From Hyphomicrobiales bacterium (GTDB lineage: Bacteria; Pseudomonadota; Alphaproteobacteria; Rhizobiales; Rhizobiaceae), in assembly GCA_900471605.1 (NCBI GenBank), contig UCEY01000045.1, positions 140,972 to 204,971 of the forward strand: 64,000 nucleotides of DNA, given 5' to 3'. Shown here piece after piece: positions 25,447-36,241 of the stretch (the stretch's first letter is position 1; each line of letters starts with the position of its first letter). A program made the translations under genes and the position numbers. The notes beneath the pieces are model-generated. The model saw only the letters and a list, made by a program, of their open reading frames with translations, was not told the origin of the DNA and searched no databases.

Positions 25447-26616
25447 ATGTGGCTCGGCAATTTCACCCTCGTTCTACCGAACGAGGTGGTGGACACAGGT
25501 TCCGTGCGGATTGAAGACGGCGTGATCGCCGAAATCCGTCCCGAACCGGTCGCAGGCGCCGTGATCGACGGCGGCGGGCGGTTGCTGATGCCGGGCTTCG
25601 TCGATCTGCATGGCGACATGATCGAGCGCGAGATCGCGCCGCGGCCGAACGCCCAGATGCCGATCGATTTCGGCATCCACGAACTCGACAAGAAACTGGC
25701 CGCCGCCGGCGTCACCACGGCTTACGCGGCCGTCTCCTTCGCCACCGAGAGCGTCTATGGCCATGTCCGCTCGCTGGAGACGACCTCGGCCGTCATCGAG
25801 GGCATCAACCGCCTGCGCGACAATCTGCTGATCGATCACCGCGTCCATGCCCGCTACGAGATCACCAATATCGGCGCCGCGCCGACGCTGGAGCGGCTGC
25901 TGAAGGCCGACGAGATCGACATGGTGTCGCTGACCGACCACACGCCGGGCCAGGGCCAGTACAACAACATTGCAGCCTATATCGCCAGCATTTCCGAACG
26001 CCGGGCGATTACCGAGGAAATGGCCGCCGAGATTGTTCGCAAGCGCATCGCCATGCGCGACAATCCCGAGATCGAGGTGAAGCTGAAGGACATCGTCTCG
26101 CTCGCGCTTGCACATGGCCTGTCGCTCGCCTCCCATGATGACGACAGCGTCGAGAAGGTCGCCGAGATGTTCGATCTCGGTGTGACGATCAGCGAATTCC
26201 CGGTGACGTTGCCGGCCGCCGAGGAAGCCCGCCGCCGCGGGCTCTGGACGCTGATGGGCGCGCCGAACGCGCTGCGCGGCCAGTCCATGTCCGGCAATCT
26301 CAGTGCCCTCGATGCCGCCAAGGCCGGCCTGCTCACGATCATCGCCGCGGACTACCACCCGGCCGCCTTCGTGCCGGGCATCTTCAAGCTGGCGGACATG
26401 GCCGAAGGCGGCCTGCCGGCGGCGGTTGCCATGGCGACCGGCAACGCCGCCCGCTCCGCGGGCCTGACGGATCGCGGCGAGATCGCCATCGGCCAGCGCG
26501 CCGACCTGGTCGTGGTGGAAAAGGGCGACGTGCACCGCATCCGCGCCACGTTCCGCGCTGGCCGCTTCGTCTACAGCGACGGCACGCTGCACCCGCTCCG
26601 GGCGCTGGCGGCCTGA
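25447..26616 (+). CDS. phnM: Alpha-D-ribose 1-methylphosphonate 5-triphosphate diphosphatase
   Basis: A 389-residue amidohydrolase-superfamily enzyme of the C-P lyase pathway, which removes pyrophosphate from ribose 1-methylphosphonate 5-triphosphate. Visible signs are the metal-binding DLHGDMIERE at about 53-62, the TDHTPGQGQY segment typical of PhnM, LASHDDDS, and IIAADYHPAA. Its length is normal. A purine-rich AGGAGA site precedes the ATG. No other phn gene is adjacent, so it is either separated from its operon or a paralogue with a different substrate. Confidence 0.9.
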   Translation: MWLGNFTLVLPNEVVDTGSVRIEDGVIAEIRPEPVAGAVIDGGGRLLMPGFVDLHGDMIEREIAPRPNAQMPIDFGIHELDKKLAAAGVTTAYAAVSFATESVYGHVRSLETTSAVIEGINRLRDNLLIDHRVHARYEITNIGAAPTLERLLKADEIDMVSLTDHTPGQGQYNNIAAYIASISERRAITEEMAAEIVRKRIAMRDNPEIEVKLKDIVSLALAHGLSLASHDDDSVEKVAEMFDLGVTISEFPVTLPAAEEARRRGLWTLMGAPNALRGQSMSGNLSALDAAKAGLLTIIAADYHPAAFVPGIFKLADMAEGGLPAAVAMATGNAARSAGLTDRGEIAIGQRADLVVVEKGDVHRIRATFRAGRFVYSDGTLHPLRALAA

Positions 26617-26630
26617 GGCTCGGAGGGAGC

Positions 26631-27149
26631 CTATTCTTCCCAAGACTTCTGATTTTTTGGCAGCCGGCCTGTCGGGTCGATGACCGTCACTTTGTGCGGC
26701 AGGTCGGCGCTCCAATTCCAGAGGACGAGATTGCTGACGGATGGTCCGGCTCTATGGGCGAAGGACGGAACGATTATCCCGGCACATTCACTGTGAAGGA
26801 TGTCGTAGATCACCCAAGATCCGGGTCGTTTGTTGTCGGAAAGCGCCGTTGCCCAGGCCGACCCCATGGCCTCAAGGGAAATACCAAGTTCCTGTCTAGA
26901 CGCTTCATCCGTCAGATCTGCGATATCGTCGCAATCGATTTCGTAGGAGCAGATCGTCAACGGATGGATCTTGTGCCCGAATCCTTGGCTCGCCTCGGCG
27001 ATAGCGCCTTCGATCGAGGTGGAGAGATACAGTGCCGGCACGCCTTTGGGATTGAACCTGGCCCCACGGATGGCGGCGCCTTCCCCGGATGTTGGGCTGA
27101 CCGCCCAGCGAGGATCGTGGGCGCGATAACAGACGCCCTGGAACCTCAA
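26631..27149 (-). CDS. RES-domain toxin
   Basis: A 172-residue RES-family protein. Family members act on NAD+ or ADP-ribosylate targets and are toxic when free. CYRAHDPRW near the start supplies the conserved Arg, EGAIAEAS the Glu, and SNLVLWNW the C-terminal Ser region. The likely start is a TTG at 27149 that overlaps the antitoxin stop by two bases (TTGA); longer in-frame starts would lie inside the antitoxin gene. The pair lies between phnM and purN and is less GC-rich than both. Confidence 0.86.
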   Translation of the reverse strand: MRFQGVCYRAHDPRWAVSPTSGEGAAIRGARFNPKGVPALYLSTSIEGAIAEASQGFGHKIHPLTICSYEIDCDDIADLTDEASRQELGISLEAMGSAWATALSDNKRPGSWVIYDILHSECAGIIVPSFAHRAGPSVSNLVLWNWSADLPHKVTVIDPTGRLPKNQKSWEE

Positions 27150-27508
27150 GCGAAGCCGCCGAGCGCCAGGTGATCCAGGTAGTCGCGCAAGGCTGCGGCC
27201 TTGCCGTTCTTGACGATGCTCTCGGCAGTACGGCCGCCGAAGGCCGGAATGGGCTCGGCGCGATACCAGGCCAAGGCCTGCCGTTCGCTTCCAGCCCATT
27301 CGCTGACGCGATGGATGATCTCCGCCATTTCACTGATCCGCATGGTCACAGCGGGGGCCTGAGCGCGCTCCTTGCGCTGGAGCGTGTTGGCGGAAAGCCC
27401 GGCTGTTTCGGCCAGTTCGCGTTTCGAAATCCCGAGCCGGACTGAGACTGCATCCGCTTCCATCGACGGCATCTCACGGTCCGTAACTCGTCGAGGTTTC
27501 CCCGCCAT
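27146..27508 (-). CDS. Xre/MbcA/ParS-type antitoxin (DUF2384)
   Basis: A 120-residue partner of the RES toxin. The N-terminal half is a helix-turn-helix (GISKRELAETAGLSANTLQR). The C-terminal half (about 70-118) is the toxin-binding domain, including AWYRAEPIPAFGGRTA and the LRDYLDHLALGG tail that plugs the toxin site in known complexes. An AGGAGAG ribosome-binding site lies before the ATG at 27508, inside a palindrome that is probably its own operator. Antitoxin first, toxin second is the usual order. Confidence 0.88.
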   Translation of the reverse strand: MAGKPRRVTDREMPSMEADAVSVRLGISKRELAETAGLSANTLQRKERAQAPAVTMRISEMAEIIHRVSEWAGSERQALAWYRAEPIPAFGGRTAESIVKNGKAAALRDYLDHLALGGFA

Positions 27509-27518
27509 GTCTGCTCTC

Positions 27519-27538
27519 CTGTACGAAACTCCGTACAG
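27519..27538. promoter_or_regulatory. Palindromic operator of the RES/Xre module
   Basis: CTGTACG and CGTACAG flank AAACTC, 11 bases before the antitoxin ATG and touching its ribosome-binding site. Binding by the Xre antitoxin is inferred. Confidence 0.6.
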
Positions 27539-27576
27539 AATGTAGGCCTTGAGGCGGCAATTGTCGAGCCCGGGGT

Positions 27577-28260
27577 TCAGCCGCCCGCTGAGAAGATCCG
27601 CTGATCCGCGATATCTGTCGTTGTTCCAAGTGAAGTGATCGCCCGGCCACCATCCATCCGCACCTTGCCTTCCGCAAGCAGCCTGAGCGCCATCGGATAG
27701 AGCTTGTGTTCTACGGTCAGTACGCGGCCGGCCAAGGCTTCCGGGGTGTCATCGGCCAGCACCGGGACGGCGCCCTGGGCGAGGATCGGGCCTTCGTCCA
27801 TGCCTTCGGTGACGAAATGCACGGTGCAGCCGGCGATCTTCACACCCGCCTCGATGGCGCGTTCATGGGTGTGGAGGCCCGGGAAGAGCGGCAGGAGGGC
27901 AGGGTGGATGTTGAGGATGCGGCCCTCGTAGCGGCTGATGAATTCGGCGGAGAAGAGCCGCATGTAGCCGGCGAGGCAGAGAATGTCCGGCTGCACTTCG
28001 TCGAGTGCAGCAAGGATCGCCGCCTCATGTTCGGGCTTGCCTGCAAAACCCTTGCGCTCGAAGACAAACGTCTTGATGCCGCGAGCTTCTGCCTTGGCGA
28101 TACCGCCGGCGGCCGGTTTGTCGGAGAACACGGCGACGATTTCGGCGGGGAAGTCCGGCGCAGCACAGGCTTCGGCCAGCGCCAGCATGTTGGAACCGCC
28201 GCCGGAGATGAACACGGCGACGCGCTTCTTGCGCGCCGTTTCTGCCGCGGGTGCGCTCAT
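27577..28260 (-). CDS. purN: Phosphoribosylglycinamide formyltransferase
   Basis: A 227-residue purine-synthesis enzyme transferring a formyl group from 10-formyl-THF to GAR. It shows the phosphate loop SGGGSNMLAL, the catalytic Asn-His pair in NIHPALLP, the SLLPLFPG-like loop (ALLPLFPG), and the Asp in VTEGMDEGPI. The start lies in an ATGA overlap with the purM stop. The frame is open further upstream, but only as a shadow of purM. Confidence 0.97.
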   Translation of the reverse strand: MSAPAAETARKKRVAVFISGGGSNMLALAEACAAPDFPAEIVAVFSDKPAAGGIAKAEARGIKTFVFERKGFAGKPEHEAAILAALDEVQPDILCLAGYMRLFSAEFISRYEGRILNIHPALLPLFPGLHTHERAIEAGVKIAGCTVHFVTEGMDEGPILAQGAVPVLADDTPEALAGRVLTVEHKLYPMALRLLAEGKVRMDGGRAITSLGTTTDIADQRIFSAGG

Positions 28261-29330
28261 AGGCCGAGCGTGCCCTTGTAGATCACGCCGGCGCCGCCTT
28301 CGGTCCGTTCGACCATGCGGCCGAGCGGAACCACGATCTCGCCTTCGTTGGTCAGGGTGTTCATGACGGCCTGGGCGTTTTCGGGCGAGACCACGACGAT
28401 CATGCCGATGCCGCAGTTGAAGGTACGCAGCATTTCCTTCGCCTCGACGCCGCCGGTTTTTGCCAGCCACGAGAAGACGGGCGGCACCGGGATCGAGTCG
28501 AGATCGACCTCGGCGGCAAGGTGTTTCGGCAGCACGCGCGGGATGTTTTCGGGAAAACCGCCGCCGGTAATGTGGGCGAGCGCCTTGAGCGCGCCGGTCT
28601 CGCGGATCGCCTTCAGGAGCGGCTTTACGTAGATGCGGGTGGGCGTCAGCAGCGCCTCACCCAGAGTCATGCCCTCACGGAAGGGGGCGGGGGCATCCCA
28701 GCCGAGGCCGGAAAGCGTGACGATCTTGCGAACCAGCGAGAAGCCGTTGGAATGGACGCCCGACGAGGTCAGGCCGAGGATGACGTCGCCGGAGGCGATG
28801 TCACCGACCGGCAGCAGCTGGCCGCGTTCGGCGGCACCGACCGCGAAGCCCGCCAGGTCGTAGTCGCCGTCGGAATACATGCCGGGCATTTCGGCGGTCT
28901 CGCCGCCGATCAGCGCGCAGCCCGCCTCGCGGCAGCCGGCGGCGATGCCGGAAACGATCGCCGCACCCTGGTCCGGGTCGAGCTTGCCGGTCGCGAAATA
29001 ATCGAGGAAGAGCAGTGGCTCGGCGCCCTGGACGACGAGATCGTTGACGCACATGGCGACCAAGTCGATGCCGACCGTGTCGTGGAAATTGGCGTCGATG
29101 GCGATCTTCAGCTTGGTGCCGACGCCGTCGTTTGCGGCAACCAGGATCGGATCGGTGAAGCCCGCGGCCTTCAGATCGAACAGGCCGCCGAAACCGCCGA
29201 TCTCGCCGTCGGCGCCGGGGCGGCGCGTCGAGCGCACGGCCGGCTTGATCTTCTCGACCATCAGATTGCCCGCGTCGATATCGACGCCGGCATCGCTATA
29301 GGTGAGACCGTTCTTGCCCGCCTCGCTCAT
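28257..29330 (-). CDS. purM: Phosphoribosylformylglycinamidine cyclo-ligase
   Basis: A 357-residue PurM (AIR synthetase) closing the imidazole ring in purine synthesis. It starts with LTYSDAGVDIDAGN and carries NDGVGTKLKIA (ATP-binding), CVNDLVVQGAEPLLFLDY, and GGETAEMPGMY. It is translationally coupled to purN and diverges from the AI-2E-type permease. Confidence 0.97.
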   Translation of the reverse strand: MSEAGKNGLTYSDAGVDIDAGNLMVEKIKPAVRSTRRPGADGEIGGFGGLFDLKAAGFTDPILVAANDGVGTKLKIAIDANFHDTVGIDLVAMCVNDLVVQGAEPLLFLDYFATGKLDPDQGAAIVSGIAAGCREAGCALIGGETAEMPGMYSDGDYDLAGFAVGAAERGQLLPVGDIASGDVILGLTSSGVHSNGFSLVRKIVTLSGLGWDAPAPFREGMTLGEALLTPTRIYVKPLLKAIRETGALKALAHITGGGFPENIPRVLPKHLAAEVDLDSIPVPPVFSWLAKTGGVEAKEMLRTFNCGIGMIVVVSPENAQAVMNTLTNEGEIVVPLGRMVERTEGGAGVIYKGTLGL

Positions 29331-29447
29331 CGTCCATCTCCAATGATCGTCATGAGCTGCCCGCAATTGCACGACATGGCGCCGGATGCAAGCGTTGGAC
29401 GCGGTTTTGAAGGCTTTTCACAGGCCTTGCTGCACTGCTTCCAAACC

Positions 29448-29477
29448 CTTGACCTGGGTCGAGGGCTTGCCTATCCC
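29448..29477 (+). promoter_or_regulatory. Sigma-70 type promoter of the permease-hdaA-ppk1-ppx unit
   Basis: CTTGAC (29448-29453) is followed at 17-base spacing by CTATCC/TATCCC (29471-29477), close to the rhizobial consensus CTTGAC-N17-CTATAT. It lies 33 bases before the permease ATG. Confidence 0.55.
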
Positions 29478-29509
29478 TCTTTTGCCCGGGCAATTCAGAG
29501 GAAGCGGCG

Positions 29510-30724
29510 ATGCCATATCATATCAGCGGCGCGAGCCTGAAGCGCTATGTCTTCTTCTGGATCGGCGTTCTCATCGTCTTCGTCGTCTTCCTGTGGTTCT
29601 TCCGCTCGATCCTACTTCCCTTCGTCGCCGGCATGGCGCTCGCCTATTTCCTCGATCCGGTGGCCGACTGGCTGGAACGGCGCGGCCTGAGCCGGCTGAT
29701 GGCGACGGTGCTGATCCTCGTCGGCTTCGTTCTGGTCTTCGCGCTGTCGCTGATGCTGGTCATACCGATCATCATCAACCAGTTCACCGAGTTCGCGGCC
29801 GCGCTGCCAGGTTATATTTCCCAGCTGCAGCAGATCATATCGAGCCCGGAAAGCTCGTTCCTGCCGCACTGGATCAGCGCCCAGATCGAGACGGTCAAGC
29901 AGAACTTTTCCGAAGTGCTGAGCCAGGGCGCCGGTTTCGTCGGCTCGCTGCTCACCCAGATCTGGAATTCCGGCAAGGCCATCATCGACGTGGTGTCGCT
30001 TCTGATCGTCACGCCCGTCGTCGCCTTCTACATCCTGCTCGACTGGGACCGCATGGTTGCCAAGGTGGACAGCTGGGTGCCGCGCGACCAGGTGGCGACG
30101 GTCCGCGAGATCGCCCGCGAAATGGATGAATCGGTCGCTGGTTTCATTCGCGGCCAGGGTTCGCTCTGCCTGATCCTCGGCATCTTTTATGCGGTCGGCC
30201 TGTCGGTCGTCGGTCTGAATTTCGGACTGCTGATCGGTTTCATCGCCGGCATGATCAGCTTCATTCCCTATATCGGCTCGCTGATCGGCCTGGTGCTTTC
30301 GGTCGGCGTGGCGCTGGTGCAGTTCTGGCCGGATTATCCCTGGATTCTCGCCGTCGCCGGCGTCTTCTTCGTCGGCCAGTTCATCGAGGGCAATATTCTT
30401 CAGCCGAAGCTGGTCGGCGAAAGCGTCGGCCTGCATCCGGTCTGGCTGATGTTCGCGCTCTTTGCCTTCGGTGCCATATTCGGTTTCGTCGGCCTGCTGA
30501 TCGCCGTGCCGGCCGCCGCCGTGGTCGGCGTGCTTGTCCGCTTCGTGCTGTCGCGGTATCTTGACAGCGACATCTATTACGGCCGGGCGGCCGTTCTTCC
30601 CTGGGAAGAAGCCGAACGGCCGCATGTGCTGGACCATGCCGGAAACGGTGCAGAGGCAACCGCCCCGAACGATCCTCGCACCCCGGATGATTCTCAAGCG
30701 AATGCCTCGCAGAAGAGCATTTGA
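29510..30724 (+). CDS. AI-2E family transporter (PerM-like permease)
   Basis: A 404-residue integral membrane protein of the AI-2E/PerM family with about eight hydrophobic segments. It has the central soluble stretch with RGQGSLCLILG and the ISFIPYIGSLIG and EGNILQPKLVGESVGLHP segments that define the family. The C-terminal 45 residues are polar and probably disordered. Some members move sodium ions or signalling molecules, but the substrate is unknown here. It ends 7 bases before hdaA, suggesting cotranscription. Confidence 0.9.
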   Translation: MPYHISGASLKRYVFFWIGVLIVFVVFLWFFRSILLPFVAGMALAYFLDPVADWLERRGLSRLMATVLILVGFVLVFALSLMLVIPIIINQFTEFAAALPGYISQLQQIISSPESSFLPHWISAQIETVKQNFSEVLSQGAGFVGSLLTQIWNSGKAIIDVVSLLIVTPVVAFYILLDWDRMVAKVDSWVPRDQVATVREIAREMDESVAGFIRGQGSLCLILGIFYAVGLSVVGLNFGLLIGFIAGMISFIPYIGSLIGLVLSVGVALVQFWPDYPWILAVAGVFFVGQFIEGNILQPKLVGESVGLHPVWLMFALFAFGAIFGFVGLLIAVPAAAVVGVLVRFVLSRYLDSDIYYGRAAVLPWEEAERPHVLDHAGNGAEATAPNDPRTPDDSQANASQKSI

Positions 30725-30731
30725 AAGACCT

Positions 30732-31451
30732 ATGACCGAGACGAGCGAGCGCGAGCGGCGCAGACAGGAACAGTTGCCGCTGCAATTCACCCATGATGCG
30801 GCGAGAACCCGGGACGACCTTCTGGTTTCCGAACGCCTGGCGGCGGCCGTGGCGATCGTCGACGAATGGCCGGCCTGGCCGTCGCCGGTCGTCGTACTGG
30901 CAGGCCCCGTGGGGTCGGGAAAATCGCACCTGGCGCATATCTGGCGGGAAAAGTCGGGGGCGGCCGACATTCATCCCGTCGCAGGCTCGAATGCCGCAGC
31001 GATCGCCGCCGCAGGCCCGGTCCTGTTCGAAGATGCCGAACGCCGCGGGTTCGACGAGACCGAACTTTTCCACGTCATCAACAGCGTGCGCGAGAACGGG
31101 CACAGCCTCCTGATGACCTCGCGCCTCTGGCCGGTTTCCTGGGGTGTCGTCCTGCCGGATCTGAAATCCCGGTTGAAGGCGGCCACGGTCGTGGAAATCG
31201 GCGAACCGGACGAGGACCTGCTGGCGCAGGTGATCGTCAAGCTGTTCGCCGACCGCCAGCTCTATATCGACGACAAGCTCGTCGGCTACATCGTCAACCG
31301 CATGGAACGGTCGCTCGGCGCGGCGCAGACGATCGTCGAGCAGCTGGATCGCCTGGCGCTGGCGCGCGGCACCCGGATCACCCGACCGCTCGCGGCGGAA
31401 GTGCTGAACGATTTGGGGAATTCGGGAACCGGTGCCGGCACGGACGGTTGA
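30732..31451 (+). CDS. hdaA: DnaA regulatory inactivator, HdaA/Hda
   Basis: A 239-residue DnaA-like AAA+ protein lacking the DNA-binding domain. Near the N-terminus (about 14-19) QLPLQF is a sliding-clamp-binding hexapeptide, which lets Hda act with loaded beta clamp to trigger ATP hydrolysis by DnaA after initiation. Walker A is GPVGSGKS; the Walker B-like LFEDAER and the LKSRLKAA arginine-finger region follow. ATG 30732 is 7 bases after the permease stop; the frame upstream is shadow. It links replication control with the polyphosphate genes downstream. Confidence 0.92.
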   Translation: MTETSERERRRQEQLPLQFTHDAARTRDDLLVSERLAAAVAIVDEWPAWPSPVVVLAGPVGSGKSHLAHIWREKSGAADIHPVAGSNAAAIAAAGPVLFEDAERRGFDETELFHVINSVRENGHSLLMTSRLWPVSWGVVLPDLKSRLKAATVVEIGEPDEDLLAQVIVKLFADRQLYIDDKLVGYIVNRMERSLGAAQTIVEQLDRLALARGTRITRPLAAEVLNDLGNSGTGAGTDG

Positions 31452-31519
31452 CTGTGACAGTTCGCTCGTCAAACTGTGGTCGGCCCTTAGGGTTAGCATG
31501 ACCAAGGGTTAGCATTGGG

Positions 31520-33721
<2,202 letters not shown>

Positions 33722-33725
33722 GCAT

Positions 33726-35246
33726 ATGGTACGATCAGAAGCCCAGGGGCGCCTTCCGGGGATCGCTCCTGTCTCCGTCATCGACATCGGCTCGAATTCC
33801 GTCCGCGTCGTCATCTACGAAGGCCTTTCCCGCGCCCCGACCGTGCTCTTCAACGAGAAGGTGCTGTGCGGCCTCGGCAAGGGACTGGGTTCGAACGGCC
33901 GCATGGACGACGAGGGTGTCGAACGCGCCCTCTCGTCGCTGAGGCGTTTCCGGGCGCTCTCCACCCAGGCCAAGGCAACCGAAGTCTACGTGCTGGCGAC
34001 CGCCGCCGCCCGCGAGGCGTCGAACGGCCCGGATTTCATCGCCCAGGCGGAAGAGATCCTCGGCCAGCCGATCCAGCTGCTCTCGGGCGAGGAAGAGGCG
34101 CGCTATTCGGCGCTCGGCGTCATCAGCGGCTTCCATGATCCGGACGGCATTGCCGGCGACCTCGGCGGCGGCTCGCTGGAGCTGATCGACATCAAGGGCA
34201 CGGAATTCGGCAAGGGCATCACCCTGCCGCTCGGCGGCCTGAGGCTGTCGGAATCCTCCGGCAATTCGCTCTCCAAGGCCCGCACTTTCGCCCGCAAGCA
34301 GGTGAACACGGCGCGGTTCCTCGAGAACGGCGCCGGCCGCACCTTCTATGCCGTCGGCGGCACCTGGCGAAACATCGCCAAGCTTCACATGGAAATGAGC
34401 AAATATCCGCTGCACATGATGCAGGGTTACGAGCTTCCGCTCGAGGACATGCGGAAATTCCTCGACGAGGTGATCGCCGCCAAGGACAGCAAGGACCCCG
34501 CCTGGCAGGCCGTTTCCAAGAACCGCCGTTCGCTGCTGCCCTTCGGCGCCATCGCCATGCAGGAAGTGCTGGACGTGATGAAGCCGGCCCGGGTGAGCTT
34601 TTCCGCCCAGGGCGTCCGCGAAGGCTATCTCTATTCGCTGCTGTCCGAGGAGGATCAGGCGGGAGATCCGCTGCTGGTCGCCGCAGACCAGCTCGCCATC
34701 CTGCGCGCCCGTTCGCCAGAACATGCCCGCGAACTTGCCGACTGGACGGGCCGCATGGTGCCGGCTTTCGGGATCGTCGAGACGGAAGAGGAAAGCCGCT
34801 ATCGCCAGGCCGCCTGCCTGCTCGCCGATATCAGCTGGCGCGCCCATCCCGACTATCGCGGCCTGCAGGCGCTGAACCTGATCGCCCATTCCTCTTTCGT
34901 CGGCATCACCCATGCCGGCCGCGCCTATCTGGCGCTTGCCAATTATTACCGGTTCGAAGGCCTGCATGACGATGGCGCGACCGGCCCGCTCGCGACCATC
35001 GCGACGCCCCGCCTGCTCGATCTCGCAAAACTGCTCGGCGGCCTGCTTCGGGTCGTCTATCTGTTCTCGGCCTCGATGCCGGGCCTCGTCCACCACCTGA
35101 GCTTCCGTCCGTCGTCCGAGCCGGATCTCGACCTCGAATTCGTGGTGCCTTCCGCCTACCGCGATTTCGCCGGCGAGCGTCTGGACGGCCGCCTGCAGCA
35201 GCTGGCGAGGCTGACGGGCAAGCGGCTGGCGTTCCGGTTCGAGTAA
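33726..35246 (+). CDS. ppx: Exopolyphosphatase (Ppx/GppA family)
   Basis: A 506-residue enzyme of the actin-like ASKHA fold: phosphate-1 loop VIDIGSNSVRVVIYE, ATAAAREASNG, the SGEEEARYSALG segment, and phosphate-2 DLGGGSLELIDI. It removes terminal phosphates from polyphosphate, or pppGpp. The C-terminal helical domain resembles an HD-like fold. ATG 33726 lies 4 bases after the ppk1 stop, so ppk1 and ppx form one operon. Confidence 0.95.
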   Translation: MVRSEAQGRLPGIAPVSVIDIGSNSVRVVIYEGLSRAPTVLFNEKVLCGLGKGLGSNGRMDDEGVERALSSLRRFRALSTQAKATEVYVLATAAAREASNGPDFIAQAEEILGQPIQLLSGEEEARYSALGVISGFHDPDGIAGDLGGGSLELIDIKGTEFGKGITLPLGGLRLSESSGNSLSKARTFARKQVNTARFLENGAGRTFYAVGGTWRNIAKLHMEMSKYPLHMMQGYELPLEDMRKFLDEVIAAKDSKDPAWQAVSKNRRSLLPFGAIAMQEVLDVMKPARVSFSAQGVREGYLYSLLSEEDQAGDPLLVAADQLAILRARSPEHARELADWTGRMVPAFGIVETEEESRYRQAACLLADISWRAHPDYRGLQALNLIAHSSFVGITHAGRAYLALANYYRFEGLHDDGATGPLATIATPRLLDLAKLLGGLLRVVYLFSASMPGLVHHLSFRPSSEPDLDLEFVVPSAYRDFAGERLDGRLQQLARLTGKRLAFRFE

Positions 35247-35391
35247 GCCGGGCAGGCGCGGTCGTAACCGCGAACAGGGGGGCGGTGCGCCGCCATGCAG
35301 GTCCGTCATTAGCCCGTCGGTCTACTCCGATTGGGCAGCTTTCCCGGCGCCGCCGTTGATTTATTTTACGGCGCGACACGGGAGGATATGA

Positions 35392-35589
35392 ATGTCATAC
35401 CTGCGGATCTGGATTTCGGCGACGTTCGCTTTCGCCATCTGCGCGGCCCTGATGACCCTGGGTTACTTCAACATCGAAGGCAAATTGCTGGCCCCGCCGC
35501 CCTTCTATCTGGAAACCTGGGCAGGACTGATTGCCTTCGTGACCATATCGACCGCGTTCATCAAGTGGCTGTTCAATTATCGCGGCTGA
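35392..35589 (+). CDS. Small two-segment membrane protein, unknown function
   Basis: A 65-residue protein that would normally escape notice. It has a strong ribosome-binding site (GGGAGGA, 5 bases before the ATG) and two hydrophobic segments (about 5-24 and 43-60) split by a polar loop (NIEGKLLAPPPFYLETW). It ends KWLFNYRG. Codon choice looks coding. It stands alone after ppx. I do not recognise the family. Confidence 0.6.
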   Translation: MSYLRIWISATFAFAICAALMTLGYFNIEGKLLAPPPFYLETWAGLIAFVTISTAFIKWLFNYRG

Positions 35590-35640
35590 AGATGTCGGGA
35601 TCGGGTGAGCTGCCGACCGGCGACCTCGCCCTGCGATGGC

Positions 35641-35991
35641 CTACGCATGGGCTGGCCGCCAATGCGGATAGGTGACATAGGCGGTAAGTGCGCCCTCCTC
35701 GTGTGAGCGGATTGTCACCGCTTCACCCTTGGGCATGTATATGATCTCTCCGGGCCCCGCGCTGACCGTTCCGGCCTCTGTCGAGACCGAAATCCGTCCT
35801 TCCAGAATGATCATGACATCGTCGACCGCCATCGTTTCGGTGAGGCTTTGGTCCGGCGCGTAGCGCCCATAACCGATGGTGATCGGTCCTCCGTGGCGCT
35901 CGTCGACCAGATTGCCGACGGATATGTCTGCCTCTTGTCCGGGGGAACGTTCCAACGAGGCATCGGCGATCGTAAACTTGTGGATTTTCAT
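35641..35991 (-). CDS. Cupin-domain protein (EutQ-like)
   Basis: A 116-residue single-domain cupin. The barrel is seen in ITIGYGRYAPDQ, MAVDDVMIILEGRISV and AGPGEIIYMPKGEAV, the latter being the second cupin motif. The usual metal-binding histidines of motif 1 are not obvious, so catalysis is uncertain. ATG 35991 has GGAG six bases upstream; an ATG four codons earlier is less likely. It resembles EutQ-type cupins in length. Function unknown. Confidence 0.75.
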   Translation of the reverse strand: MKIHKFTIADASLERSPGQEADISVGNLVDERHGGPITIGYGRYAPDQSLTETMAVDDVMIILEGRISVSTEAGTVSAGPGEIIYMPKGEAVTIRSHEEGALTAYVTYPHWRPAHA

Positions 35992-36189
35992 CGTCTTCTC
36001 CATTCTGTTCGCGGAGGTAGCGCAGAGAACCGGCGCGCCAAGACGGAATTGCAGTTTTTTGAGGAGGACGTTTTGGGCTCTTGCCAGCTTTGAGTTGAGC
36101 CGGTGAGGCCGTCAGCGGAGGACCGCCATGAAGTTCCCGGGCCGGGATTTTCAGCGCCTGACTGCCCGGTGGCATCAGTCTCGTCAACA

Positions 36190-36221
36190 AAAGAGCGCCC
36201 GGCTTCCACCGGGCGCTCTTT
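36190..36221 (-). terminator. Terminator of the phytase-like gene
   Basis: AAAGAGCGCCCGG and CCGGGCGCTCTTT form a 13-bp stem with a 6-base loop, followed on the minus strand by a T-rich tract. It lies about 20 bases beyond the gene's stop. Confidence 0.85.
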
Positions 36222-36241
36222 CCGTTCAAAACCCTAACCGC

